A stretch of 64,000 nucleotides of DNA from Clostridium scatologenes (GTDB lineage Bacteria > Bacillota > Clostridia > Clostridiales > Clostridiaceae): the NCBI RefSeq assembly GCF_000968375.1, contig NZ_CP009933.1, forward strand, positions 806,001 to 870,000, read 5' to 3'. The notes beneath the pieces were generated by a model. That model saw nothing but the letters and a program-made list of their open reading frames with translations, searched no databases and was not told the DNA's origin. A program made the translations under genes and the position numbers. Shown here piece by piece: positions 1-9,328 of this stretch (position 1 is its first letter; every line of letters starts with the position of its first letter).

Positions 1-2
1 TT

Positions 3-1130
3 TACGGACTTCCTGATTTTAATATGGGATTAAATTCAAAAAAACCTTATTTAGAAAATAAAACTAGGAAAACTAAGCTGCCACTTCTTGTACCAGCTGA
101 TAAAATAGTTATTCAAAAAAAGCTTTTTAGTTATTTATTGAACTGTTCTGCACAGGGAAAAAATTATGTCTATGTTGGAAATGAAATAGAGGAAATGACA
201 CCTAGGGAAGGAAGAAATAAAAACTTCCAAGGTCATTTTTTAAGGGTAAACAAGGGAAAAGAAGTTGAAATTGTAGATTCTGATGTTGTAACTAGTTATA
301 GATATAAGTTAAAGAGAGTTGTGAAGCTTTCAAGAATAATTGATAAAGGTATTGGCAAGGATTTTTTACCACTTAAAAAAAGCTTTAGCAATTTAAATGA
401 ATTAAAAGGATATATAGATGAAATATTTTTTAGCAATTACCTAAATAATAACTATTTTACAGAACCTAAAGAGATAAGGTTAGATGATAGTAAATTGAAG
501 GAAATTTTTATTAAATATAGATATGGATTTTACACTTGGTTTTATAAAGGAGAAGATTCTCTTGTAAGTAAGTTTTGGAATAAAGTAACCAGAGAACTTT
601 TGTGTAATTCAATGCTTCGTGGAAATGTAAATAAAGCCATTAATCAATTTAATCTAAGGTATGCTTTATTGGATTATTTTAAAAATGAAAATGGAGGGGA
701 CAATATGGCAAGTTGTGTAAAGAATATGCGAAAAAGTTTAGATGAAAAGATAAATATAAAAGTAGATTCAGATTATAAGGTAGAAATAAATGATGATAAA
801 GAATATTACTTTTGCGTAGGGCAGTTAATGCAGTATTTTTATGCATTAAACAAATCTGGTACTAAGAATTACTCATTTATAAGACCAATACTTAGTGCTA
901 AAAATGATGATTTTATAAAGGAACAGCTTAGAAGATTATTTATAAAATACAGTTATGCAATAAAAGGGTCTTTAAAATTTAGTAATATGTATTATATGGT
1001 TGAAGCTTATGCTCCAGAAGGCGATGTAGACCAAGATATACTTATTGCAGGTTTTTTGTGTCCTAATTTGATATTAAAAAAATCAGATAAAAATAATGGT
1101 GAAATAGGGGAGGATATTAAGCATGAATAG
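3..1130 (+). CDS. cas8b: Cas8b (Csh1 family), 3' part of gene, type I-B Cascade large subunit
   Basis: The reading frame is open to the left edge of the window, so the first Met at 24 is internal and the true start lies upstream. About 375 C-terminal residues are visible. The subunit is the large Cascade protein that recognises the PAM and recruits Cas3. It is assigned from its position directly before cas7-cas5-cas3 and from general resemblance to Csh1-type C-terminal regions (basic, Lys/Tyr-rich, with Cys-containing helices near residues 225-250). Its last 8 bases overlap the start of cas7, so the two are translationally coupled. cas6, usually first in this operon type, must lie upstream of the window. 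The family assignment rests mainly on context, as Cas8 proteins are very divergent. Confidence 0.8.
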   Translation, partial: YGLPDFNMGLNSKKPYLENKTRKTKLPLLVPADKIVIQKKLFSYLLNCSAQGKNYVYVGNEIEEMTPREGRNKNFQGHFLRVNKGKEVEIVDSDVVTSYRYKLKRVVKLSRIIDKGIGKDFLPLKKSFSNLNELKGYIDEIFFSNYLNNNYFTEPKEIRLDDSKLKEIFIKYRYGFYTWFYKGEDSLVSKFWNKVTRELLCNSMLRGNVNKAINQFNLRYALLDYFKNENGGDNMASCVKNMRKSLDEKINIKVDSDYKVEINDDKEYYFCVGQLMQYFYALNKSGTKNYSFIRPILSAKNDDFIKEQLRRLFIKYSYAIKGSLKFSNMYYMVEAYAPEGDVDQDILIAGFLCPNLILKKSDKNNGEIGEDIKHE

Positions 1131-2055
1131 AGTATATGGAGTAATTGGAATTAAGGCTGTTATGGCAAATTGGAATGCAGATTTCAGTGGATATCCTAAA
1201 ACAATTAGTGATGGAACGGTTTTTGGAAGTGATAAAGCTTTAAAATATAGTATGAAAAAATATTGGGAAACTAATTCTGAAAAGGTGCTTTATATAAAGT
1301 CATTTAAAGTGGATAAGGATAAAAAGATGAAACCAAAATCTTTAGAAGAAAGATATAATGAAATTTTTAATACCACACTTACTAAAAAGGATGAAACTAC
1401 AGTTATACTTAAAAACCTTTTTTCAGCTGTAGATGTTAAAGCTTTTGGAGCAACCTTTGCAGAAGAAGGTAACAATATTGGATTAACTGGAGCTGTACAA
1501 ATTGGTCAGGGCTTTAATGTTTATGAAGATTCAAATGCTGAAGAGCAGCAAATACTTTCTCCTTTTAGAAGTGATAAAAAAGCTAAAGAGGGAGAGGAAG
1601 CAGCAGAAGCAAATCAAAGTACCCTTGGTACAAAAATTGTAAGCAATGAAGCACATTATTTATATCCATTTTATATTAATCCAATTTCTTATAAAAACTA
1701 TGAAGAAATGGGCGTTACAGAAGGTTATACACAAGAAGATTATAATAAATTTAAAGAAGCAGCTCTTGTAGGGGCTACTGCTCTTAACACAAACTCTAAA
1801 GCAGGCTGCGAAAATGAATTTGCCATGTTTATAGAAACAGAAGAAGATATCTATCTTCCTAATTTAACACAATTTATGGATTTTCAAAAAGTAAATAAAA
1901 ATGATACTCTTGAACTTAATTTAGATGATTTGTTAGATGGAGTTAAAGATAAGATAAAAGGTATGGAGATTTACTATAATAATTATAAATTGAAATTAAA
2001 TAATATCCCTAAAGGAGCTAAAACCTTCAATATATTTACAAGAAAAGAGGTTTAA
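1123..2055 (+). CDS. cas7: Cas7 (Csh2-type) Cascade backbone subunit
   Basis: 310 residues. Cas7 polymerises along the crRNA to form the Cascade backbone. The N-terminus (MNRVYGVIGIKAVMANWNAD) matches the RRM-fold opening of type I-B Cas7 proteins in clostridia, and an acidic, Gln/Glu-rich insertion sits around residues 145-170. The ATG at 1123 is preceded by GGGGAGG at suitable spacing and lies inside the end of cas8b. cas5 follows after 3 bases. The gene looks intact and has normal family length. Confidence 0.9.
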   Translation: MNRVYGVIGIKAVMANWNADFSGYPKTISDGTVFGSDKALKYSMKKYWETNSEKVLYIKSFKVDKDKKMKPKSLEERYNEIFNTTLTKKDETTVILKNLFSAVDVKAFGATFAEEGNNIGLTGAVQIGQGFNVYEDSNAEEQQILSPFRSDKKAKEGEEAAEANQSTLGTKIVSNEAHYLYPFYINPISYKNYEEMGVTEGYTQEDYNKFKEAALVGATALNTNSKAGCENEFAMFIETEEDIYLPNLTQFMDFQKVNKNDTLELNLDDLLDGVKDKIKGMEIYYNNYKLKLNNIPKGAKTFNIFTRKEV

Positions 2056-2058
2056 GAT

Positions 2059-2787
2059 ATGCAGGCGGTAAGATTCAAACTTTCAGGTAGAACTGCATTC
2101 TTTAAAAAGCCAGATGTAAATACTTATTATTATTTCACTTATGGAAACATACATAAGGTTGCTCTTCTTGGAATTATGGGAAGTATTGTGGGATTAGATG
2201 GATACAACAAACAAAGTGAAGTCTACCCTAAATTTTATGAAAAGTTAAAGGGTGCTAAGACAGCTGTAGTGACTTGTAATAAGCAAGGATATATAACTAA
2301 GAAAATTCAAACCTTTAACAACTCTGTGGGATATGCAAGTTTGGAGCAGGGTGGAAATCTTATAGTTAAAGAACAATGGCTTCAAGATCCATGCTGGATA
2401 ATATATGTTAAGATAGATGAAACTACAGAAGAATTTGCAGAATTGCTTTTAAATAATAAAGCTAAATTCATACCTTATTTAGGTAAAAATGATCATTTTG
2501 CAGATATTACAGATGTAAAAAAGGTGGATTTAAAAGAAGTAAAAGAAGTAAGCCATATACAAAGTTTGTTTAAAACTGGAGATTTTAAAATAGATACTTA
2601 TATAGATGAAGAAGAGGAAGACTTTAATCCATGGAGATATAGAGAATGTTTGCCTGTAGGTTTAGATGAAACATTAAATCAATATGAATTTGAAGATTTT
2701 ACAGCAACAAATCTTTCAATTAAAAATACTAACAATATTACTTTATATAAAGATAATGAGCTTAATAAGGTTGTATACCTATTTTAA
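2059..2787 (+). CDS. cas5: Cas5 (type I-B, Cas5h) Cascade subunit
   Basis: 242 residues. Cas5 caps the 5' handle of the crRNA in Cascade. The N-terminal RAMP strand (MQAVRFKLSGRTAFFKKPD) and the following Gly-rich segment (GIMGSIVGLDG, about residues 37-47) fit the Cas5h family, as does the length. It starts 3 bases after cas7 and ends 13 bases before the cas3 start, so it belongs to the same transcript. No anomalies were seen. Confidence 0.9.
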   Translation: MQAVRFKLSGRTAFFKKPDVNTYYYFTYGNIHKVALLGIMGSIVGLDGYNKQSEVYPKFYEKLKGAKTAVVTCNKQGYITKKIQTFNNSVGYASLEQGGNLIVKEQWLQDPCWIIYVKIDETTEEFAELLLNNKAKFIPYLGKNDHFADITDVKKVDLKEVKEVSHIQSLFKTGDFKIDTYIDEEEEDFNPWRYRECLPVGLDETLNQYEFEDFTATNLSIKNTNNITLYKDNELNKVVYLF

Positions 2788-2800
2788 AAGGAGATTAAAA

Positions 2801-5398
2801 ATGTATTTTGAACATGTGGATGTTTTTAAAATTGAAGATCATGTAAGTAATTTAGAAAATATGTATGCTCATAGAGATACTGAAAATAAAAATCCCAAGG
2901 AACATTTAAAATGTCATATAGAGCGTACTATTGAATATTTTTACTTTATTTGTAGAGAGAAAAATTTAGATAATATTTTTATAAATCTTGAAAAAAGTCT
3001 TCTTAAAGGAAAGGATATTGTTTTAGTAAAGTTATGGAAGGAAATGCTGATAAATACTGTATACATGCATGATGTGGGAAAAATAAATCCAGCTTTTCAA
3101 TATGATATTATGCTAAATGATTTTTATAAAGATAATGAAAGTAGGGATAGTAAACATTCCCTACTTAGTTCTTATATATATGTTAGCTATTTTAATAAAA
3201 AAATAAAGAATTTAGACATTGAAAAGCTAGATAAAAGTTTTTTAAGATATTTTATGTATTTAAATGCTTATATTATATCCAAACATCATGGCTATTTATC
3301 AGATTTTGAAGGCTTTGGTACTTATCTATCAGATGAAACTGAAGATTATTTTAAAGAAGATGATTTTCCCGATTTAAATATGGATACACTTAAAAGCAGC
3401 ATAATAGCTAATTTCTTTTATCCTGATAAAATTAAAGATATAAAGGAATATGTAGAAAATGAGGATAACAATTTTAGTATTTACATATATACTAAAATTT
3501 TATTTTCAATACTTACAGCCTCAGATTATTATGCGACAGCAGAATATATGGATGGACATAAAGTAGTTGATATGGGCACTATAACTAAAGAGTTAAAGGA
3601 AAGGTTTTGCTCAGAATTTAACAATTATGAAATCACAAAAAGCATAAGAAATTATGAAAAAAATCCAGTTATTGATGGTAATTATACAAGTATAAATGAA
3701 CTTAGATCTGAAATAACTTTAGAAAGTGAAAAAAATTATTTGAAGAATAAAGATAAAAACATATATTACCTTGAAGCACCTACAGGAGCGGGTAAGACTA
3801 TAACCTCCATAAATTTGGCAAATTTAATACTCAAATCAGAAGAAAATATCAATAAACTTTTTTATGTGTTTCCATTTAATACTCTAGTTGAACAGACAGA
3901 AAAGGGATTAAAGGACATATTTAAAAGTGATATAACACAAAACATATCTGTAATAAATTCTTTAACACCAATAAAAACAGTAGATGAAAATGAGGATTAT
4001 AAAGACTTTAGAAGTAAAGAAAATAACAGAAAAATTGACTATAAAAAGTCACTGCTCAATAGAATCTTTCTCAATTATCCTTTTATTATAACGACTCATG
4101 TTAACCTATTTAATTATCTTTTTGGTACTAGCAGAGAAGAAGGTTTTCCTCTAATTCACATTTGTAATTCAATAGTAATAATTGATGAAATTCAAAGCTA
4201 TAAAAATGGAATATGGAAAGAAATAATTAATTTTTTGAATGCTTATGCGGAAATTCTCAATATAAAGGTTATTATAATGTCGGCTACACTTCCTAGACTT
4301 AATAAGCTTGTAGAAGGAGAAGACAATAACTTTGTTTATCTCATAGAAGACAGAAAACACTATTTTGGAAATCCATTATTTAAAAATAGAGTTCAATTTG
4401 AAATGCTTAACTTAGGAGAAGATCCAGAGAGTGAAGGTTTTGAACTGCTTTTAAAGGATATATTAATGGAAAGCAAAAGCAATAATAAAATTTTAATAGA
4501 GTTTATATTTAAAAAGCATGCAGATAAGTTTTTTGATTATATGAATGAAAATTTTATTAGTGACAGTGGTTATGAAATTAAGGTTATAACTTCTGATGAC
4601 AACAAAATAGATAGAGAAAAGATTATAAAATTAGCAAAGGGAAAGAAAAACAGGGTAATTATTATATCAACTCAGGTTATAGAAGCAGGCGTGGATATTG
4701 ATATGGATCTTGGATATAAAAATATATCTATTTTAGATGCAGAAGAGCAGTTTATGGGCAGGATAAATAGATCATGTTTAAATTCTGGAAGGGTAAAATT
4801 CTTTCAAATAGATAACTGCAGACTGCTTTATAAAGATGATGTTAGAAAAGAAAAAGAGCTTACTTTAATTAACCCAGAAATACACGGAATCCTAAGAAAC
4901 AAAGATTTTGAAGGATATTATGACAGGGTTATAAATAAAATTGAGAAGAAAAAAACAGAAATTAATGATAAAGGTTATTTAAGTTTTATAAAACAGCTTT
5001 ATAACTTAAATTTTGAAAAGATAAAAGATTATATGAAGCTTATTGATGATGAAATGAATCAAAATAAGTATACTATATTTCTTTCAAGGAAAATTGAAAT
5101 TAAGGATGAGAAAAGCGGAAATACTGACATACTTGATGGAAGTATCTTATGGAAAGATTATAAAAAACTATTGATGGACAGTAAAATGGATTATTCTGAA
5201 AGAAGAGTGAAGCTTTCAGAAAAGAACGCACAGTTAAGCTATTTTATTTATAAGGTTAAAAAGCTTCCAAGCCAGTATAATGAAATACTTGGAGATATCT
5301 ATTATATTGAGGATGGAGAAAAGTATGTGGTAAATGGTAGATTCAATCAGGAAATATTTATGGGAGAAACTTCAGATGAAGCTAATTTAATATTATAA
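2801..5398 (+). CDS. cas3: Cas3 helicase-nuclease (HD + DExD/H)
   Basis: 865 residues from the ATG at 2801, which follows AAAGGAG. An earlier in-frame ATG at 2684 lies inside cas5 without a ribosome site and is rejected. Cas3 is recruited to R-loops and unwinds and degrades target DNA. An N-terminal HD nuclease domain has the HD pair at residues 90-91. The SF2 helicase has Walker A APTGAGKT (326-333), DEIQ (462-465), SAT (494-496) and motif VI QFMGRINRS (650-658). The nuclease and helicase motifs checked are all present, so it is predicted to be active. Confidence 0.95.
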   Translation: MYFEHVDVFKIEDHVSNLENMYAHRDTENKNPKEHLKCHIERTIEYFYFICREKNLDNIFINLEKSLLKGKDIVLVKLWKEMLINTVYMHDVGKINPAFQYDIMLNDFYKDNESRDSKHSLLSSYIYVSYFNKKIKNLDIEKLDKSFLRYFMYLNAYIISKHHGYLSDFEGFGTYLSDETEDYFKEDDFPDLNMDTLKSSIIANFFYPDKIKDIKEYVENEDNNFSIYIYTKILFSILTASDYYATAEYMDGHKVVDMGTITKELKERFCSEFNNYEITKSIRNYEKNPVIDGNYTSINELRSEITLESEKNYLKNKDKNIYYLEAPTGAGKTITSINLANLILKSEENINKLFYVFPFNTLVEQTEKGLKDIFKSDITQNISVINSLTPIKTVDENEDYKDFRSKENNRKIDYKKSLLNRIFLNYPFIITTHVNLFNYLFGTSREEGFPLIHICNSIVIIDEIQSYKNGIWKEIINFLNAYAEILNIKVIIMSATLPRLNKLVEGEDNNFVYLIEDRKHYFGNPLFKNRVQFEMLNLGEDPESEGFELLLKDILMESKSNNKILIEFIFKKHADKFFDYMNENFISDSGYEIKVITSDDNKIDREKIIKLAKGKKNRVIIISTQVIEAGVDIDMDLGYKNISILDAEEQFMGRINRSCLNSGRVKFFQIDNCRLLYKDDVRKEKELTLINPEIHGILRNKDFEGYYDRVINKIEKKKTEINDKGYLSFIKQLYNLNFEKIKDYMKLIDDEMNQNKYTIFLSRKIEIKDEKSGNTDILDGSILWKDYKKLLMDSKMDYSERRVKLSEKNAQLSYFIYKVKKLPSQYNEILGDIYYIEDGEKYVVNGRFNQEIFMGETSDEANLIL

Positions 5399-5446
5399 AC
5401 AGAGTTTTTGGCATCGGATAAAATTTGTTTTTAATGGAGGTGTAAT

Positions 5447-5941
5447 ATGAAAATCACAGGAACAATAATAAATTACTATATCCACTGTAAACGCCAATGT
5501 TGGCTTCATGGTCACAGAATAAATTTGGAAGATAATAGTGAAGAAGTGAGAATAGGAAAAGTATTGCATGAGTTGGCAGCAGAAGGTAAGAAGAATGCGG
5601 AAATATCTATAGAAAACATAAAAATAGATAAGATAACAGATGAATATTTAGTTGAAATGAAAAAATCAGATGCAGATGTGGAAGCTGTAAAATGGCAGGT
5701 TTTGTTATACCTTAAAATACTGAAGGAAAAGGGCATAGAGAAAAAAGGAAAAATTCAGTTTGAAGAAAAAAAGAAGCAGGATAAAAAGATAGTTTACATT
5801 GACCTTACAGAAGAAAATGAACAAGCTTTACAAGAATTTTTAAATAGTATAAATAATTTACTGGAACAAGAAAATCCTCCAAAAGAAGAATTGAAAAAGG
5901 GTTGTAAGAAGTGTGCTTATTATGAATACTGCTTTATTTAA
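5447..5941 (+). CDS. cas4: Cas4 RecB-like nuclease, Fe-S protein
   Basis: 164 residues. Cas4 trims prespacers and helps select PAM-containing DNA during adaptation. Four-cysteine Fe-S ligation is visible: Cys14 near the N-terminus and Cys153, Cys156 and Cys162 at the C-terminus. A RecB-type core is present with His41, Glu70, Lys72 and Gln84. It starts 48 bases after cas3 behind an AATGGAGGTG ribosome site. A 266-base gap then separates it from cas1, which is unusual within an otherwise tightly packed operon. Confidence 0.93.
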   Translation: MKITGTIINYYIHCKRQCWLHGHRINLEDNSEEVRIGKVLHELAAEGKKNAEISIENIKIDKITDEYLVEMKKSDADVEAVKWQVLLYLKILKEKGIEKKGKIQFEEKKKQDKKIVYIDLTEENEQALQEFLNSINNLLEQENPPKEELKKGCKKCAYYEYCFI

Positions 5942-6027
5942 ATACAATAAAATGAAAAATCATACATAGTGTTATTAAATTTATTTTATTGTTGCCACTT
6001 ATAAAACTTCGTTTTTTGAAAAGTTTG

Positions 6028-6145
6028 AAACGGCTATTTTACAAACTTAGCACTTTTCTTATAATTACATTTACTGAAGATAAAAAATTGTATTTTCAAT
6101 ATTGATTTTTAATAGATGTTTTTGAAAATGTTTTTTCAGCTATAG
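6028..6145 (+). promoter_or_regulatory. cas4-cas1 gap with CRISPR-leader-like motifs
   Basis: The gap 5942-6207 contains no ORF. It shares short motifs with the array leader: the 12-mer GGCTATTTTACA at 6032-6043 is identical to 7663-7674, just before the first repeat. AAACGGCT occurs in both, and a CAGCTATAGCTA box near 6137 differs by one base from CAGCTAAAGCTA near 7506. It may be a promoter/regulatory region for cas1-cas2 or the remnant of an older leader. Function is inferred. Confidence 0.35.
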
Positions 6146-6207
6146 CTAATACAAATTCAAAAGTCTTAAAAGTCTATACGTTTATTATAGAGTGAGAAGG
6201 TGATGTT

Positions 6208-7209
6208 ATGGGGAGTGGGACAAGATTTATAATGTCTCAGGGAGATATTACAAGAAAAGATAATTCTATTTGTTTTAGAAAAGGAAACAAAAATACATAT
6301 ATGCCAGTGGAAGCAACTAAAGAACTTTATTTATTAAATGAAGTAAGTTTAAATACTAAATTCTTAGATTTTGCAGCTAAAGCTGGTATTGTGATACATT
6401 TCTTTAATTATTATGGCTATTATAGCGGAACTTTTTATCCAAAGGAATATTTAATAAGTGGAAATCTTACAATAAAACAGTCAGAGGCTTTTATTAAAAA
6501 TAGAATACATATTGCAAAGGCATTTGTAAAAGGTATAGGTATCAATATTTATGAGGTAGTTTATCATTATTATAAGCATGACAAGAAAGAGACCAAGGAA
6601 TTTTTGGATTGGATCAAAAAAGATTTCATGGATATTTTAGATAAAACAAATGATATAAAACAAGTGTTGTTTATAGAAGGTCAAGTTTGGATGAAGTTTT
6701 ATGATAACTTTAAATATTTTTTGCCAGAGGATTTTTTAATGAATAAAAGAGTAAAAAGACCTCCAGATAATCCAATGAATGCTATGATTTCCTTTGGTAA
6801 CTCTATACTTTATGCTAGAACTATTTCTCAAATTTATCATACTCATTTAAATCAAAGCATAAGTTTTCTTCATGAACCAAGCGAAGGAAGGTTTTCCTTA
6901 AGTCTTGATCTTTCAGAAGTATTTAAACCAGCTATTGTATATAAGACTATTTTTGAATTAGTTAACAATAAAAAGATACAGGTATCAAAGCACTTTGACA
7001 GAAAGCTTAATTATTGTTTGCTGAATGAGGCTGGAAAGAAAGTATTTATACCAGCCTTAGAGGAAAGGTTTAATAGTGTATTTGAGCATGCCAAATTAAA
7101 AAGAAAGGTTAGTTATGAAGCAGCTATTAAATATGATGGATACAAGCTTATAAAGTATATAGTTGAAGGCAAGGATTTTGTACCATTTAGCCTTAAGGAG
7201 ATGATGTGA
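6208..7209 (+). CDS. cas1: Cas1 integrase
   Basis: 333 residues. Cas1 is the catalytic subunit of the Cas1-Cas2 integrase that inserts spacers at the leader end. The metal-binding set is present: Glu157 (in FIEG), His222 (in LHEP) and Glu237 (in DLSEVF). The ATG at 6208 follows GAAGGTGAT; a Met at residue 9 is an alternative start. It is separated from cas4 by 266 bases and is followed one base later by cas2. Intact and of normal length. Confidence 0.95.
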   Translation: MGSGTRFIMSQGDITRKDNSICFRKGNKNTYMPVEATKELYLLNEVSLNTKFLDFAAKAGIVIHFFNYYGYYSGTFYPKEYLISGNLTIKQSEAFIKNRIHIAKAFVKGIGINIYEVVYHYYKHDKKETKEFLDWIKKDFMDILDKTNDIKQVLFIEGQVWMKFYDNFKYFLPEDFLMNKRVKRPPDNPMNAMISFGNSILYARTISQIYHTHLNQSISFLHEPSEGRFSLSLDLSEVFKPAIVYKTIFELVNNKKIQVSKHFDRKLNYCLLNEAGKKVFIPALEERFNSVFEHAKLKRKVSYEAAIKYDGYKLIKYIVEGKDFVPFSLKEMM

Positions 7210-7210
7210 T

Positions 7211-7498
7211 GTGGGGAAGATAGAAAATTGTAATTATGCCTTTGTTTTTTATGATATTAATGAAAAAAGGGTTCAAAGAGTTTTTAAGATTTGTAAAAAG
7301 TATTTTAAACATCATCAAAAATCAGTATTTAGAGGAAGTATAACTCCATCTAATTTAATAAAGCTAAGAGCAGAACTTAAAAAGGTTATTGATGAAAGTG
7401 AGGATTTTGTATCAATAATAAAATTAATGAATGAAAAAAGCTTTAGTGAAGAAACATTAGGAGTAAATTTAGAAAATAGTGAATCATTAATTCTTTAA
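7211..7498 (+). CDS. cas2: Cas2, adaptation complex subunit
   Basis: 95 residues starting with GTG at 7211, behind AAGGAGATGAT. Cas2 is the structural partner of Cas1 in spacer integration. It has the ferredoxin-like N-terminal strand ending in the conserved Asp15 (FVFYDI) and an SVFRGS-type second strand. It starts one base after the cas1 stop. The array leader begins immediately after the stop, giving the order cas1-cas2-leader-array on one strand. Confidence 0.95.
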   Translation: MGKIENCNYAFVFYDINEKRVQRVFKICKKYFKHHQKSVFRGSITPSNLIKLRAELKKVIDESEDFVSIIKLMNEKSFSEETLGVNLENSESLIL

Positions 7499-7677
7499 AT
7501 TTTACCAGCTAAAGCTAGAAGTGAATTACCTTTGAAGCTATGATATATAAGGCTTTAAGGGTAATTTTATATTGCAGTTTGAAAAATTAAAAAACGGCTG
7601 GTAAAATTTTAAGAAAATCCTTTATTTTCAATGGGTTAAGAGGTATAATAAAAAATAAGAATGGCTATTTTACAGTG
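7499..7677 (+). promoter_or_regulatory. CRISPR leader
   Basis: 179 AT-rich bases between cas2 and the first repeat, without an ORF. It carries a perfect 13-base inverted repeat: AAATTTTACCAGC (7497-7509, just overlapping the cas2 stop) and GCTGGTAAAATTT (7597-7609), 87 bases apart. It ends in GGCTATTTTACAGTG before the first repeat. Expected roles are array promoter and integration signal (family knowledge). The inverted repeat could bind a host factor or fold in RNA. Confidence 0.7.
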
Positions 7678-8564
7678 GTTGAACTATAACATAGGATGTA
7701 TTTAAATTTCCATCTGATTTGATAACCGCTATGTCCATGATTGTTGAACTATAACATAGGATGTATTTAAATCAGAACAAGTCTTATAAAAATGATTACT
7801 ATAGCAGGTTGAACTATAACATAGGATGTATTTAAATTCTATAAGTAATATAGCATTGCTTAGTACTTCCATAGTTGAACTATAACATAGGATGTATTTA
7901 AATAAATAATGAATTTGGTGTTGGAAGAATAATTTTAGATGTTGAACTATAACATAGGATGTATTTAAATAATACCATTAGCAGACATACAAGCAAGAAG
8001 ATTAACGTTGAACTATAACATAGGATGTATTTAAATTCCCTGTTGCAACATGATAGGAAAGCGAATATACCCGTTGAACTATAACATAGGATGTATTTAA
8101 ATCTTCCTTTTATTATTTTATATTTCTATCCATTTAGCGTTGAACTATAACATAGGATGTATTTAAATTGTAACCATATAATTATTTTAAATTCTTTATC
8201 ATTTGTTGAACTATAACATAGGATGTATTTAAATGATGGTGAAGTAACAAATAAAAGATTTGTTGGTGGAAGTTGAACTATAACATAGGATGTATTTAAA
8301 TCGAATAAAATTCCCAAAATGAAAGTTTGAAACCTGTTGAACTATAACATAGGATGTATTTAAATCAAATCAGTTTTAAATGTTTTCCTAATATCCACAA
8401 TCGTTGAACTATAACATAGGATGTATTTAAATGAACTTGGATCATCAGGAGATATAATTCTTTGTGAGTTGAACTATAACATAGGATGTATTTAAATCAG
8501 ATGATGAACGATTTAAATGTACTTATGATAGCAGGTTGAACTATAACATAGGATGTATTTAAAT
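7678..8564 (+). CRISPR. Type I-B CRISPR array, 14 repeats and 13 spacers
   Basis: Fourteen identical 30-base repeats start GTTGAACTATAACATAGG and end ATGTATTTAAAT. They begin at 7678, 7743, 7808, 7874, 7941, 8007, 8073, 8139, 8205, 8272, 8336, 8403, 8468 and 8535. The 13 spacers are 34-37 bases and none repeat. The ATTTAAAT end is the usual clostridial type I-B 5' handle, so transcription runs rightwards from the cas2-side leader. The last repeat is as perfect as the first; decay at the distal end is the commoner pattern. By eye, no spacer matches another place in this window. Confidence 0.98.
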
Positions 8565-8980
8565 AAAGTTAACCATAACAAGATTTTTTATATAGTATAT
8601 TTAACAAAGCATAGATCAAGCTAAGCGAAACAGTAACTTTGAATTGAACTTAATTACTATAAAATTATAATCTGAGAATTAGCTAGATTTATTCCATTGC
8701 TGCCATTGCTAATATCTACACCTTCTTTATATGGAGCTCTTTCATCTATTGTTCAAGGAGTAAGTGATCTTGGTTTTGTACTTAACTTGGATAAGCTTTT
8801 CTAAGACTCAGATGTGTTAAATGTCTAGATGAGATTTAACCAGCTTGCTTAGGTAAGAAGTATTACTCATAAGCAAACTTCAGCTGAGTATAGGAATCAC
8901 TTAATTTCTTTTATTTCAATCTGTAATTATTTTCCTTACCACTTATTGCTACAATGAAATTTTTGTACATTTCCAAAATT
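8565..8980. other. Gene-free stretch downstream of the array
   Basis: About 416 bases with stops in all frames. It holds one copy of the dispersed ~33-bp repeat (8685-8717, minus orientation) and several short self-complementary pieces such as ACTCA...TGAGT near 8870-8895. No terminator with a clear U-run follows the array. It grades into a truncated phage gene on the minus strand, so it is probably recombination debris. Confidence 0.5.
8685..8717 (-). repeat. Dispersed intergenic repeat, copy A
   Basis: Read on the minus strand, this copy contains ATATTAGCAATGGCAGC followed by AATGGAATAAATCT. It aligns with four other copies in this window (16706-16738, 35139-35170, 47981-48012, 57589-57621) at about 65-85% identity. 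All are intergenic. Identity and function are unknown. Confidence 0.55.
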
Positions 8981-9328
8981 CTACTTCCTATACATTTTTG
9001 TAGCTTCGTTATAAACCTTGTAGTTTCCGAAGATAAGTTTATTTCTTCGTGTTTCTATGCCTGAAAAACTCCAGATTCTCTTAAGATTATCCATTTCTCT
9101 ACACTTGCAAAAGGCAATAGTATCTTGAGAGTTAGGAGAGTGTCTTATAATATATCCTTTTCCACCACAAATAGGGCAGTTTTCTAAAGCGTCAAATTCA
9201 GATGAGTCCTTCCATGTCCCCTTGATACCACTCTGTTTTTTCTTCTTCTCTTTCATATTTTCCAAATTGCGTTTCCTCAATCTCTGAATTATATCCCCAA
9301 CTTTTTTCATAGTTTCCCCATGTTCTTC
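8981..9328 (-). pseudogene. Truncated DnaC-like helicase loader (phage type)
   Basis: The best start is TTG at 9328, 5 bases after AAGGAGGGG. The predicted peptide has the basic N-terminal helix and zinc-finger region of phage/Firmicute DnaC loaders (CPICGGKG, then FCKCRE) and the following SGIETRRNKLIFGNYK segment. It stops at ...ATKMYRK, before the AAA+ ATPase domain. Sequence just beyond the stop does not restore a Walker A motif in any frame, so the ATPase part has been lost by deletion. It overlaps the end of the DnaD-like gene by about 130 bases in another frame. Read as a dead remnant of a prophage replication module. Confidence 0.7.

Noticed and set aside
2684..2800. Upstream ATG for cas3
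   Set aside because: Would overlap cas5 by over 100 bases without a ribosome site; the ATG at 2801 has AAAGGAG.
8126..8317. 63-codon minus-strand ORF
   Set aside because: Lies inside the CRISPR array and is made of repeat and spacer sequence; no ribosome site.
7678..8564. Self-targeting spacers
   Set aside because: Spacers were compared by eye with the rest of the window and no match was seen; the rest of the genome was not available.
8740..8900. Known structured RNA downstream of the CRISPR array
   Set aside because: Some self-complementary pieces exist (ACTCA/TGAGT), but no recognised class or U-run terminator.
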